Positions 10,495 through 21,484 of a stretch of DNA of 64,000 nt are shown here, one piece after another (the stretch's first letter is position 1; every line of letters starts with the position of its first letter). The notes under the pieces are model-generated. The model was not told where the DNA came from and ran no database searches. It was given only the letters and a program-made list of their open reading frames with translations. Source of the DNA: Calendula officinalis (taxonomy: Eukaryota; Streptophyta; Magnoliopsida; Asterales; Asteraceae); the NCBI GenBank assembly GCA_963853835.1, contig OY970832.1:33554208-33618207 (forward strand). Direction: 5' to 3'. The translations under genes and the position numbers were made by a program.

Positions 10495-11245
10495 TTGATT
10501 TCAAAAATGGTGTTACAATTGTCAATGGCGTTACAATAGGTAAATTGGTGTTACAATTACCAATGGCATTACAATAGGTAAATTAGGGGGTGCTTGTTTG
10601 AGGGTATTTGAGGGTAGGTAATGGTAAAGATAATGAAAATAGATGCTTGGTTGAATATAATGTAATTCTCCATTACCTATTAGTGGGTAATAACCCATTA
10701 CTCAACAAATTGGGGGTAATGATTACTCATTGCATTGTATTCCCTTTACCTTTCCCTTTCCCATTCCCCAATTTGAACCAAGCATCCCCTTAGTGTTACA
10801 ATTGTCAATGGCGTTACAATAAGTATATTGGTGTTACAATTGCCAATGGCGTTACAATAGGTAAATTTGTGATACATTTTCCAATGAATGTTATAATAGG
10901 CATATTGGTGTTACACTTGGCAATGACGTTACAATAGGTAGGTTGGTGTTACATTTGGTAATGGCGTTACCATAGGTACATTTGTGTTACATTTGCCCAT
11001 GGCGTTACAATAGACTTATTATAACGGTAAAAATCTCCTATTGTAACAGCACATTGGTTGTGCATAATAGTGTTACAAAGGCGTTACAATAGCCCTGCTA
11101 CCGTTACAAAAACCGGTACAATAGACCTATTGTAATGGCAGCGAATGTAATGGGCAAAATGGCGTTACAATAGACCTATTGTAATGAATTTTGGCCTTTA
11201 TGTAATGAATTTGGGTGTTACAAAAACCCCTTAATTGTAGTAGTG
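10493..11245 (+). repeat. CACTA family 2 right-hand subterminal array and terminus
   Basis: The unit GGTGTTACAATTGCCAATGG plus CGTTACAATAGGTAAATT repeats many times, then becomes denser with GTTACAATAGACCTATTGTAA palindromes. It finishes CCTTAATTGTAGTAGTG at 11245, the reverse complement of CACTACTACAATTAAGG. A Tourist MITE interrupts the array at 10586-10789. The matching left terminus was not found. Confidence 0.8.
10586..10789. mobile_element. Tourist-like MITE (PIF/Harbinger type), 204 bp
   Basis: The ends GGGGGTGCTTGTTTGAG and CAAATTTGGTTCGTAGG-type inverted sequence (right end AACCAAGCATCCCC) pair imperfectly as terminal inverted repeats. TTA flanks both sides (10583-10585 and 10790-10792), the PIF/Harbinger target duplication. 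Removing it restores the host array unit AAATTAGTGTTACAATTG. Confidence 0.75.
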
Positions 11246-11309
11246 GAAGGAAGAGAGAACCTTGAAAGGATAAGATTGATTAATTGTGCAAAGTTGCAAA
11301 ATACTATAT

Positions 11310-11485
11310 CTATTGTAACGCTCCCTTATTTACTGTAACACCCCTTTATCTATTTTAACGCCCCCTTATCTAATGTAACGCCCCCTTTATCTATTGTAAC
11401 GCCTCTTATCTATTGTAACACTCCTTAGCCATTGTAACGCCCCTTTCTATATTTAACACATTTTTTCTATTGTAACGATACTTCT
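11310..11485 (-). repeat. inverted CACTA subterminal array
   Basis: Words such as TATTGTAACGCCCC and CTATCTATTGTAAC repeat about nine times in the opposite orientation to the array at 10493-11245. They best match, inverted, the GGGGCGTTACAATAGATAA units at 51065-51200. This may be the left subterminal array belonging to the terminus at 51355. No clear left CACTA terminus precedes it. Confidence 0.55.
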
Positions 11486-12636
11486 CTAATGTATCAGGTA
11501 TTCATATACAGTGTTATAATGTAAATTCCAAAAAATTTAATGTTTAATTAAAATAATCATTATAATACAAACTCTTTTTATAATTTAAACCCTTATCTAC
11601 TCACACTTAATATACGGTAGTTTTACTTTTACCCCTAATATTTGAACGTTTCTCTTTCGATCCACAATTTGATTCTTCAAACACCAGCGATGCGATGCTA
11701 GAGTTCACAAGGGATACGATCAATTCGATATTTTTATTTCGTTCTTGTTCTTAACCTAGGGCTACGATCTTTTTGCTCGAATTTTCTTCATCACTCTCGA
11801 TCTTATGCTCTGGTAAGTGGTAATCTCTATCTTGATCTTCTGCTCTGCTCGAATTTATATATCCATTGAAACATCATTTATTCATAGTGTGTGCTCTGGT
11901 TATAAATATTTGTAGTGTTTGCTTGATCTCGTTGTGCTCGATCTTGATCTCGCTCTGCTCGTCTATCTTCCAATTGTCATATGTTATTGCGTTGCTTGAA
12001 TCAGTGTTTGCATCACATTCATATCTCGTTCCTGAAGCATATCCGGAGCATAATTTGGTGTTTTTGAATTCTAATCCGATTCAGTTGTTTCACTTTGGTA
12101 TTCAAGGCATCAAGGTACGGATTTCAATTATGTTAACTCGCATTGGTTAGTTGATTTAAAATTGAAGACTAACCGACAAATTACATGTTCTAATTAATTG
12201 TAAGTTTGTTGTATCTCTAGCTGGAATTATGAGATTCGTTGAGATCTGATGTTTTCTTATTGTGAATACGTTTTATTAATCCACGGATTTGAATTTGTGT
12301 TTCTGATTCATTCATTTACATGGTTAATTAAAGGCTCAAAATCATGTGATTGTACCTTCAATTATCAAACACGAGAATCTTTCTTTAATGCTCATACATC
12401 TGGTCTTCAACTAATAAGCTAACTTCACAATTACCATATATGAGGTAATTAGTATATAATCAACATTGATTTTGTAGTCATATTATTTCTGATCAGGATA
12501 CTTGTTTATAACTAAGATTAAAGTTAGCTAAATCAATCAAGTTCCTCCTTGTATCATGCCTTTTCTCTTTTATCCTGATCAGTCTGTTTCATTAAGGGCT
12601 TTTTTATGCTCACATTGTTATTTGTATCAACTCTAG
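11486..12636 (+). other. leader-like region and unrecognised exon-like segment in CACTA DNA
   Basis: CT-rich sequence at 11640-11830 resembles a plant 5' leader (repeated TCGATCTTG and GCTCTG). At about 11995-12114 an open stretch reads SYLVPEAYPEHNLVFLNSN and then GIQGIK|GTACGG, ending in a good donor. I do not recognise it. It lies directly upstream of the RAB6-like fragment and could be another captured exon. The remainder (12115-12636) is intron-like. Confidence 0.3.
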
Positions 12637-13074
12637 GCTACCAATGGTGTCGATTTCTTGTCATGGTCAATGTACCTTAAAGATAAAACAGTTCGATTAC
12701 AGCTTTGGTAATTCAACGGCCAGTGTTTTTTTTTTTTTTTTTGTCTATTAAAAGAATGTCCACCATTTTTATTCAGTGCAAAACATTTCAGGGATACTGC
12801 TGGGCATGAGAGATTTAGGAGTCTTATTCCATCTTATATAAGAGATTCATCAGCAGTAGTGATTGTCTATGATGGTACCAGTAATTATATTATTGCATTC
12901 TCACTGCTTTTCTTAATTAAATTGCATGTACGCATATAATAAGTGGCCTTTGTTACTTCTAAGATCGACACTCATTTTTGAACACTCAAAGTGGGTAGAA
13001 ACTGTACATACTGTACTCGGAAGCGATGTGATTATAGTCCTTGTTGAGAACAAAATTGATCATGCTGACAAAAG
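12637..13074 (+). pseudogene. captured RAB6/RABH small GTPase gene fragment, three exons with introns
   Basis: Exon 12637-12707 reads ATNGVDFLSWSMYLKDKTVR and LQLW. A GT-AG intron joins it in frame to 12792-12874, which reads DTAGHERFRSLIPSYIRDSS and AVVIVYD. A third exon (about 12960-13074) reads KWVETVHTVLGSDVIIVLVE and NKIDHADKR. These match the middle of plant RAB6/RABH GTPases, which act in Golgi vesicle traffic. They include the WDTAG switch II motif (with His for the usual Gln) and the NKxD guanine-specificity motif. The N-terminal P-loop exon and the C-terminus with its prenylation cysteines are absent. One base is missing before KWVE, which breaks the frame. It lies inside CACTA-derived DNA between inverted subterminal arrays, so it is best read as a transposon-captured copy with its introns. 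Confidence 0.85.
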
Positions 13075-13505
13075 GTGTGATTTTACTTACTAATCTGCTT
13101 TAGTCATGAATTTAATAGCCTTTTTTTAATAACACTAGTCCTAGATGCAACTTATATGTTATAGTCTTGACTCGTGAGACATGGCAAATTTGACTCATTA
13201 ATAATAAATGGGTCGATACTTATTTAATAATAAAAAGAATATTATGGAAGGATTGAGTAAATTTGGTTGTAAGTTACCAAAAATGTAAATTTAATGTATA
13301 AAACCAACTCATCTATTTATAAAAGAACTAAATATCGTTCAAATTGTATTGTTTTTTTTTTCTAATCAAATAAAATGTAATTTTTTTTGGGCTAAACATA
13401 CTTATTTTAGATCTAATTATGGTACAGTTTATATCTATTGCTTTAGGTTTCAGCTGATATCTATTCGAATTACCAGTTATTGTAAACCATGGTATAACAT
13501 TTATT

Positions 13506-13556
13506 ATAGTTGGACATCATTTTGGGAATGCTAATGGAATGGCTCCACGTGCACGG
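13506..13556 (+). pseudogene. possible captured subtilase exon fragment
   Basis: The stretch reads VGHHFGNANGMAPRAR and ends at a good donor (CACG|GTGAGT). GMAPRAR is typical of plant subtilisin-like proteases just upstream of IAVYK. The fragment is only about 17 codons, so the call rests on one motif. Its setting, between two other captured fragments in the same CACTA DNA, supports capture. Confidence 0.35.
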
Positions 13557-13672
13557 TGAGTAAAACCATTGTTAAACATAATTTTACGAGATTAAGGTAC
13601 GTATACTAAATCGATTAACTATCTTCAATTAGAGAGATTTTTTCTTATTTTTGCGTTTAGTTGATTAACTAT

Positions 13673-13745
13673 CAGTTGTTATGGTGAAGATGAAGAAGTT
13701 TTCTTGACAAAAGTGGTTTCTCCTATTTATGATGTCATGGCAAAG
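13673..13745 (+). pseudogene. probable captured callose synthase (glucan synthase-like) exon fragment
   Basis: The frame reads CYGEDEEVFLTKVVSPIYDV and MAK, then a GTATTA donor. D-E-E-x-FL-x-KVV-x-PIY-x-VI-x-K is a strongly conserved phrase in the N-terminal cytoplasmic part of plant callose synthases, large membrane enzymes that make beta-1,3-glucan. Only this exon is present. Like the RAB fragment it is in plus orientation within the CACTA DNA. Confidence 0.55.
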
Positions 13746-14003
13746 GTATTAAAACTCGACGACCAAAATTAGCATTTATGGTATGATTTTTGTGTACTAA
13801 TAAACTAGCATGATGTAATATTGTTACTAAGAAATTCATGAACATTTTAGGTTGGCAGATTGTTACTAGTTATGATATATACATGTTTTACTTAGCAACA
13901 TACATGTTTTACTTAGCAGCTGACCAATTTTTTTTATTTTTTTTCTCAAGACATGTTTTACTTATCAGCAGACAGGTCTGCTGTTTGCATATTAGCAGAA
14001 ATT
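13746..14003. other. non-coding CACTA internal sequence
   Basis: AT-rich, with three nearby ACATGTTTTACTTA words at 13880-13970. No gene seen. Confidence 0.4.
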
Positions 14004-14229
14004 GTTCCCCCAAGAGATGAACAAAGTGCTCATGGTATACAAATTGCAAGGAGATCTCATTCAGAGGTAAATTTCATGTAATATCACCATATATCCTTAG
14101 TTTGTACATCTTTAGTCATTAGTTGAGTATATCGCTCTCTATTTGAGTTGTGTTTTAAATGTATTCTTTATCCAATTGTAGGGAAGTAATGACCACGCCG
14201 ATGGAAGATATGACGAGGATGAAAGTTGA
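14004..14229 (+). pseudogene. duplicate of the TNPA-like gene's last two exons
   Basis: CCCCCAAGAGATGAACAAAG (PPRDEQSAH) and the final exon ending GRYDEDES and stop match 9737-9933, intron included. The copy carries 24 extra bases (ATGGTATACAAATTGC and following) just before its donor. Upstream, the homology stops and unrelated sequence follows, so only the tail of the gene is left in this CACTA copy. Confidence 0.8.
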
Positions 14230-14396
14230 CCGACCTATAGTGCTTTATGTCATTTTTTTGAACAATTTGTTATTTGATTGTTTTGAATATGTTGAATACT
14301 TTGAATTGTAGAACATACTATTGTAAAGAATTTGATTCTAATATTAAATCTTATTTGGATATTTGTGTGGTAGTTGTTTGTTATATTATTTGATGT

Positions 14397-14401
<5 letters not shown>

Positions 14402-14456
<55 letters not shown>
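14402..14456. repeat. (TA)n microsatellite
   Basis: A run of alternating TA at the place where the related copy carries the Stowaway MITE plus a TA run. Confidence 0.95.
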
Positions 14457-14457
<1 letters not shown>

Positions 14458-14459
<2 letters not shown>

Positions 14460-14634
14460 GGTTGATTCAAAAATTGGTGTTACAATTGGCAATGACGTTA
14501 CAATAGGTAAATCGGTGTTACAATTGCCAATGGCGTTACAATAGGTATATTGATGTTACAATTGTCAATGGGTGTTACAATAGGTATACTGGTGTTACAC
14601 TTGGCAATGGCGTTACAATAGGTAGGTTGGTGTT
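14458..14634 (+). repeat. CACTA subterminal array, left of the Athila insertion
   Basis: Five units of GTGTTACAATTGNCAATGGCGTTACAATAGG. The array is cut at 14634 by the Athila-like element and resumes at 49008. Confidence 0.8.
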
Positions 14635-16051
14635 TGATGTGTGAAACCTAGTTATAAAATAATTACCTAAAATACGCCTTATCTAGATTACCACACTCTT
14701 AGGCAAGTATGACCTAATCGTGAGTAATACAGTTCAGGTAAGTAATTCGGGTATATTCGTCTCCACAGGGAACAGTGATGATGACTAAGTAAATTAATAC
14801 TAATAGTTCAATCTAAGTAAATGCATAAAGTAGGGGTTTTGATTTAAAACTAAATAATTAAATAAACTGATTTAAAAGTAACCGTAAGCTTTTGACAAAT
14901 GAAATAAACTGACAAGCGGTAAAACTGTGCTCAAATTTGAGAGGGAATATTCACTATGATCGATTCCATCTAGTTCTAGGTTTGGTTGGTTAAGTCCCGA
15001 TTTAATTAGTATCTAGAAGTTAGGTAAGCAGTGGTCACTAGCTTCCTACAATGGCCTTAGTAATATTTCCTAAGGAATACACTACGGTCACACTTCGGTT
15101 TGTAAATTATATCTAGGTTCGGATTTCCGTCGCCTTCTAATCTAGAACTTGGTCGCTACTAAGATTAGACTTCCAATTTTATCTAAGTTATTGATGTCTA
15201 AACTCGAATCCCTAAATCCCTAAGTCTAGTGGATTGCCAACTACGTCACCGGTGGTGAAAAGTTAAAGTAATTATCAATTACAATTGCTAGTGGTCACTC
15301 AACAAAATAAATTAATAATTAACAGTTCAAACAATCAAAATTCAAGAATAAATCAAAAGGTTCTTTGATATAAAAACAAGTGTTCACATCCAATAATAAA
15401 AATCCTAAAAAATTACCAAACCTAAATCCTAGATTACATCTAATCATAGCGAATATTAAATGATTTAGCACATAGACATGCTAAAAATCATAAAACAAAC
15501 GTAAGAATTCAATAGAACAAACATAATATCGATAAATAATGATTAAAAACCGAATTATATGAATGGAGTTGAAGATCTTGATGCTTGAAACTTCCAAAAT
15601 TTGTGAACAATATTATCCCTAGGGTATTTTTCGGCTGCCTCTTGATTAGGTTAAAAGTTTTTCTTCAAATCTGCAATTCTCGCTTAAATATACGTCAGAT
15701 CGCTGGAATTCGCGTCGCTATTCCCAAAATCACGTCGCTACTTAAAGTCCCGTGTTAATTTGCGTCGCTATCTTCCAGATAGCGGCGCGATCTGCACTTT
15801 TTGATGGAAAACAGCGACTCGATTTCGCGTTTCAACCGAAAATAGCGATACAGATAGCGGCGCTATCTCTGAATTTTCTGCAGATTCTCATTTCTTATGT
15901 CGTTTTGGCTCGTTTTTGTCACTTTTTCTTCTATAACCTGAAAAATACAATGGGAACTATATTTGAGTGATAACATCATGTTTTAATAAATAAACACATA
16001 CAAAAATAGGTATATTGGCATATAAATATATGTATAAATATGCCAATATCA
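14635..16051 (-). repeat. Athila-like LTR (3' copy), 1417 bp
   Basis: It runs from TGATGTGTGAAACC to TGCCAATATCA and is matched by 20895-21242 and 48163-49007. It contains GC-rich palindromic words such as AGATAGCGGCGCTATCT at 15770-15870. Identity to the other LTR is high, but there are scattered substitutions, an 8-bp indel near 15215, and a different number of palindromic words. Confidence 0.85.
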
Positions 16052-17569
16052 AGATGCCCACACTTGAACTTTGCTTGTCCTCAAGCAAATTATCATTTAA
16101 AATAACTCAATCAGGTATAAACAATTATAAAGCAATCGACATTTCATCTCAGTTTATTTATATAAACACCACAATTTTCAGAACATAGTCCATTTAGCAG
16201 TTAAAATTTCACATTGTATTTTATGCCCAAGTTTGTGTAAAAACATCAGCTAACTTTTCACAAATCTAATTAAATCCTTAACTATGTTATTTAGACTACT
16301 TTTTAACTTAGATCCTAATTCATTCTTGCCTAACCTATAAATACCATCTTTATGAAAATCACCCGACTAGTAAGGTTAAAAGAACAAAAATTAGTTTATT
16401 TATTCATTTCATAATTTATTTGCTTTATTTATTCATGCTTTGCATGTTTATTTATTTTATTTATTTGTCTTTATACATGCTTTGCATGTTTATTAACTTA
16501 TTTATTTATATGTTTGGAAGAGAGAACCACAACTTTCATTGAGCACCCGCATAAAAGACTTTCAGCCAACATATCCAGATCAGTTGACCTTAGTATGCCA
16601 GGTTTAAAGGACCCCGCGAGTTTACTTTTCGGGAACCCAAGGTCGGCTAATTGTTCCCCCTAAGTATTTAATTAGGTATTTATTCAAGAATCGATTCGAA
16701 CCTCAGCTTACAGTGTGAACCCGCGTAAAAGACTTTCAGCCAACATATCCAGATCAGTTGACCTTAGTATGCTAGGTTTGAAGGACCCCTCGGGCGTACT
16801 TGTCGGGAGCACAAGGCCGGTTGAATATTCTCACCGATTCTCAAATTTTTCATGTATATTATTTAGCAATTTATTTACGTAAACTAAAAGCTCTTAATCT
16901 AACCTAATGTCATCAGGAGTTAGCTTTGCTAAACTTAATTTTCTAAAAGACAATACCTATAGGTTTACAAGAATTTCAAATTTTCCAAGTTAGAAAGTGA
17001 TTTAATTAACGAGTTAAAGAGATAATTAGATCGGCAAAAAGCCACAAAAATTGACACATAAAAGCTAAGAAAAATTTTAACTTTTAAAGTGAACTTTATT
17101 GTCTAAAAATTGTCTTCTAAAATTGAGATGTGACTAAAAAAAAAGATCTGATTGAATTGGTTTGTTCGTTTTTGAGATGATTTACTATGAAAACTGCCAA
17201 GTGGTGGATACCATACCCCATGCCCACACTTAAAACATTGCATTTCCCTCAATGCAATAAAAATAAAGAATTATAAATTAAAAAGAAAAAGACAAAAGGG
17301 AACGGTACTCCCTGAAGGTATTTTGATTTTTGTGTGTTCCAAGAATTGTTATCATCCAAATGCACGATCCATTTTGAGCATTTCCATCCAATTCCTCAGC
17401 TCACCATATTCTATTAAATCATAGCTACAACAATACTAAAATAAAACTGGTAAAATAGTTCAAACAACCAAAATAAAAAAGAAAAAAAGAAAAATTGTAG
17501 CTAAAAAAATAATAATCATGTAAAGTACAACCAAATCGAATAATCAGTTCTGAAACCCAAACGGAGCAA
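16052..17569 (-). other. Athila-like polypurine tract and 3' untranslated region
   Basis: The minus strand reads GACAAGCAAAGTTCAAGTGT then GGGCATCT immediately before the LTR, a polypurine-tract context familiar from plant Athila elements. No coding sequence is seen. A direct repeat lies at 16543-16820. Confidence 0.6.
16543..16820. repeat. pair of roughly 100-bp direct repeats
   Basis: ACCCGC(A/G)TAAAAGACTTTC and the following 90 bases occur at 16543-16645 and again at 16718-16820 with about ten differences. Confidence 0.8.
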
Positions 17570-19246
17570 TCAATGATCACGCCCATCCCGAGGCGATGTC
17601 GGGTCATACTGTTGGAACCATTCTTCATAACTCGGGTAGTTTGGCGGAGCAGGCAAGTTCGGGCCCCAATAAGGTAACGGGTTTTGGGCCTCGAGTGGTG
17701 GTGCGGGGGCTTGCCAGTAAGGGAGAGTTTGAGCCCTTTCTCCTTGATAGTAATTTCGTTGGAGCTGCAAGGTCATACTATCCATATGATGTCTCATCCC
17801 GCCAAAGTTCATTCTCAAACCTGCCATGTCAACCTGCAAAGCATGAACATCATTATATAAATTTTGGTACGGGTCAAACGTAGAAGGACCCGCTCCGAAG
17901 CCAGATGCTCCCGGATGTCCATGACCATGCTCCATAGGTGGCGGTTCCATCTCCCCCATTGCCACATCCTCCGGTATTTGTGGTTGTTGCCTTTTCCCTC
18001 TTGGTTGCCTCGGTTGTGCACCTCTTCCTTGCCTCGGTTGTGCACCTCTTCCCCCCGCTTTAGTTGACGGGTTCTCTTCCCATGCATACCGTCCTTGTTC
18101 CACCCCAGCTATCGGATCTCTAATTACTCACATTCCTATCAGTTGGTTGATATCTAAGAATCCCATCTCTTGCTTGGTTAATGTTATTTTTACCCGCGGT
18201 GTAAGATTGACCGCTGCTTTGGCCAGGCGTGTGATGTATTGGCCTCCTGTGAAGCCACTTTTACCCTTATGTCCCTGTGCCGGACCATTCAGAAATGAAG
18301 CAAGGATGAGTGGAATGTTAGTAATTCGGTCCCTGTTGACCAGTTGATATAATAGCCAAAGGCTATACATGTTTATCTTTTCGGCCCCCTCTTTCCGTTG
18401 GCGAATGGTGTTTGAGATCATCCGATACAAATATCTGTGTTCACTGTTTCGGATATGTCTACTCTTGGATGATCTCGGGTCGAATATGCCGACCCCAATG
18501 GTTTCCCAAATTCTGTCAACGTTCCGAGCTTCCTGGTATTCTCCCCGGTATAGATAAGGAAGGAAATGGGGGCTATTTGTTTGAGTCGCGGTGTAGAGGC
18601 CCAGATTAATAGCAAACTGTATTAATGATCAGTTAACCTAGTAGTTGGCTACCCGATAGGTGATGGTGATGGCATCGGGTTCGTTGTGAGCTCTCGTGAA
18701 ATCCAGGTGAAATGTGGTGAAAAATTCAAGGACTAACTCAGAATACACCGGTTCCCGCATTGTTAATGCAACCTCCCAAGTGTTGCATGTGAATACCACG
18801 GTGTCGTTATTCCCGCGAACTTCGCGGATTAAATACGAGTGGATGGCATCTGCCTTTCCCAATGATAGGAGTAGGTCCCAATCTGGGGTTCGACCTACGT
18901 TTATATTTTTGTGCATTATTTCATTCCGCCTTTCTTCGAGGCGTAATCGAGTGCTTTCGGTTCGAATATTTGTAAATTCTTCGAATGCATGATGCTCAGA
19001 ATTTTTCAGTATCAATGGGAACCCATCCCTGTGTAATTGTTCTTCATCATCCGAAGAGGATGATGATGGTGGTGTAGCCGGCCTCGGGGGTTGAGCTGAG
19101 GATGCTTTTGAAGAAGTCCTTGTCTTTCTCTGTAGATCACAAACAAAAGAATAATCATTAGGGGTGTTATTTAACAGAACAAATATAAAATGAATAAGGA
19201 ATTGATAAAAGGTCATGATTTGAATCCTAATTTCCCGTACCCACAC
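17570..19246 (-). pseudogene. ATHILA ORF-1/env-like protein
   Basis: The reading frame between pol and the 3' LTR that characterises Athila elements; its biochemical role is not settled. The N-terminal part has a Ser-rich linker and an acidic SSSSSDDEE patch. It then reads GRTPDWDLLLSLGKADAIHS and EPVYSELVLEFFTTFHLD, which resembles the ATHILA ORF-1 domain. The C-terminal part is Pro/Gln/Gly-rich and ends in a tail with PSYEEWFQQYDP. One frame runs throughout but has in-frame stops near 18638-18640 and 18629-18632, and at 18128-18130. Without these it would be about 560 codons. No transmembrane segment stands out, so a true envelope function is unsupported. Confidence 0.6.
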
Positions 19247-20321
19247 TTAGTTGTTAAACTAAGTGTGACACTATGTAAAAATTTACCAATTTTCCTTACC
19301 CACACTTAGTTGTTCAACTAAGTGTGACATTATGCAACACTAATAATGAATGTTTTTATGCTTAAATCTGAAATTTGCAAATGTTTGTAATATAGTTATA
19401 GAACGTTTGAACCCAATTTAGCAAAAAGTTTAACCACAATCTGCAAATTTAACAAGTATTTCTAATATTTAAACAAATTTGAACTCAATAACACAATGTA
19501 GATAATCTAACAAGCAAAACATAAGCTAAATTCGGATTTTTGACAAGAACAAACCCTAGTTCATAAATTTTCTCCCTAAAAAGTAAAATCAAGCCTAAAA
19601 ATTCGAAGTTTTACACTAAGGTTTAGTAATCGTTCGACTAACTAACAATCTATGGCTTGAATCTACAACTAATCAAAGAAAAATGGAAGAAAACAGTAAA
19701 ACCTCCAAAATTTCGGCCCTAATTAAGAATACCCACAAAAATCAAAGATTTTAGCCCTAAAAGATGAATCAATGGAAGAAAAGAAGGGTATACAAACCTT
19801 AGATGTCATGGAGATGAAGATTTGTGGAAGCAATCGGAAGATTTGGCCGAAAATTGGGGTTTTGGTAGCAAAATGGTCGAAAATCGCTGCTACTAGGGTT
19901 TTGTTTTGGTTCTGCGCGATCTGGAACGAAGGCCACGGTTTTATACGCTGGGAAGATCGCGCCGCTATCCCAGATAGCGGCGCTAATTTTCGCGGATTTT
20001 GGGAATTTGAGTTAACCGGGTCGGATAGGATAGCGGGACCTAAATGAAAGATCGCGCCGCTATTTCACAAATAGCGACGCGATTTGCAACGCTATTTTGA
20101 GGTCAAACGCTATTTCGGGTCGCTTTTTGACACTCGATTTGGGCAGATAGCGGCGCTATCAAAGATAGCGGCGCTATCTACGAATTTTTATATTTTTCGA
20201 ATTTTTTTTTTTAAAAAGAAAATACGTAGAATGGAAAGGGAAAAACAACTAAACACGGGTTGCCTCCCGAGAAGCGCTTCATGGATTTACGAGTCTAGAG
20301 CTTGACTCGGTGTTACTCTTC
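19247..20321 (-). other. Athila internal spacer with GC palindromes
   Basis: No protein-like frame. At 19955-20185 the word AGATAGCGGCGCTATC and its variants recur, as in the LTR. TTGCCTCCCGAGAAGCGCTTC at 20259-20279 is a phrase often seen in plant Athila elements. Confidence 0.5.
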
Positions 20322-20894
20322 TCACTTGCTTTTCTTCATCGAGGTGAAATGCACAACCTCTCCTTCTTGCTCTTCTTCATCCATTCCCTCATGGTATTGT
20401 TTGAGACGGTGACCATTTACACTAAAATGACCACCTTTTTCGGTAACAAGGTCGACATATCCCGATGGGTGTTGTTTGACAACGGTGTACGGACCAACCC
20501 ATTTTGATTTTAGTTTTCCAGGCGAAAACTTGTATCGAGATTGATATATCAGAACCTTATCACCCGCCTCAAAATACTTATGAGTCTTAAACTTTTTATC
20601 GTGCAAATGCTTACTCCTTTCTTTGTAAATTCGGGAGTTCTCATAAGCATGAAATATGTCTTCATCGAGCTCGTTGAGTTGATGACGTCTTTCCATCCCT
20701 CCTACGGTAGCATCCATGTTACATTCCTTGATTGCCCAATATGCTTTGTGCTCAATCTCAAAAGGAAGGTGACAAGCTTTTCCATACACCATTCGGTAAG
20801 GTGTATATCCGGTAGGAGTTTTGAAGGCGGTTCGGAATGCCCATAAGGCATCATCAAGACGTTGAGACCACGTCTTGGGATTTTTCTCAATAAC
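20322..20894 (-). pseudogene. Athila-like integrase, C-terminal fragment
   Basis: The frame begins within the integrase core at KNPKTWSQRLDDALWAFRTA. It continues through GYTPYRMVYGKACHLPFEIE, HKAYWAIKECNMD, LNELDEDIFHAYENSRIYKE and the SH3-like end FSPGKLKSKWVGPYTVV. This is the wording of the Athila branch of gypsy integrases. The catalytic residues lie upstream and are deleted: the sequence runs into LTR sequence at about 20894. The frame ends at 20322 just after an acidic tail. Confidence 0.8.
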
Positions 20895-21242
20895 CGTAAG
20901 CTTTTGACAAATGAAATAAACTGACAAGCGGTAAAACTGTGTTCAAATTTGAGAGGGAATATTCACTATGATCGATTCCATCTAGTTCTAGGTTTGGTTG
21001 GTTAAGTCCCGATTTAATTAGTATTTTAGAAGTTAGGTAAGCAGTGGTCACTAGCTTCCTACAATGGCCTTAGTAATATTTCCTAAGGAATACACTACGG
21101 TCACACTTCGGTTTGTAAATTATATCTAGGTTCGGATTTCCGTAGCCTTCTAATCTAGAACTTGGTCGCTACTAAGATTAGACTTCCAATTTTATCTAAG
21201 TTATTGATGTCTAAACTCGAATCCCTAAGTCTAGTGGATTGC
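20895..21242 (-). repeat. Athila-like 5' LTR, part 1
   Basis: Matches 14880-15240. The outer 240 bp of the LTR is missing at the integrase junction. It is interrupted at 21242 by the solo LTR insertion; its last five bases, ATTGC, form the left target duplication. Confidence 0.8.
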
Positions 21243-21484
21243 TCTAACAACCCAAAAATCAGGAGAAATTTAAAATTTTTTAAAACATTTAGTTAATAAA
21301 ATTTCCACAAGTACAAGTAATGAAAAGGTCCCAACTCAGATAAAAATATAAATCATCTCAAGGTCTTTAATGCGGAAATAAATAAAAAGGTTAAAAATTA
21401 TGTTTGACCCGAGACCCGACCTATTATATCAAAATAAACAAATAAATACAAACAACTCAAGCCACATAAGTGATCCCCAGAGAC

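Noticed and set aside
14250..14492. Minus-strand ORF with Ile-Tyr repeats
   Set aside because: It is a translation of the TA microsatellite.
17596..17883. Plus-strand ORFs opposite the Athila env-like frame
   Set aside because: Shadows of the minus-strand coding sequence.
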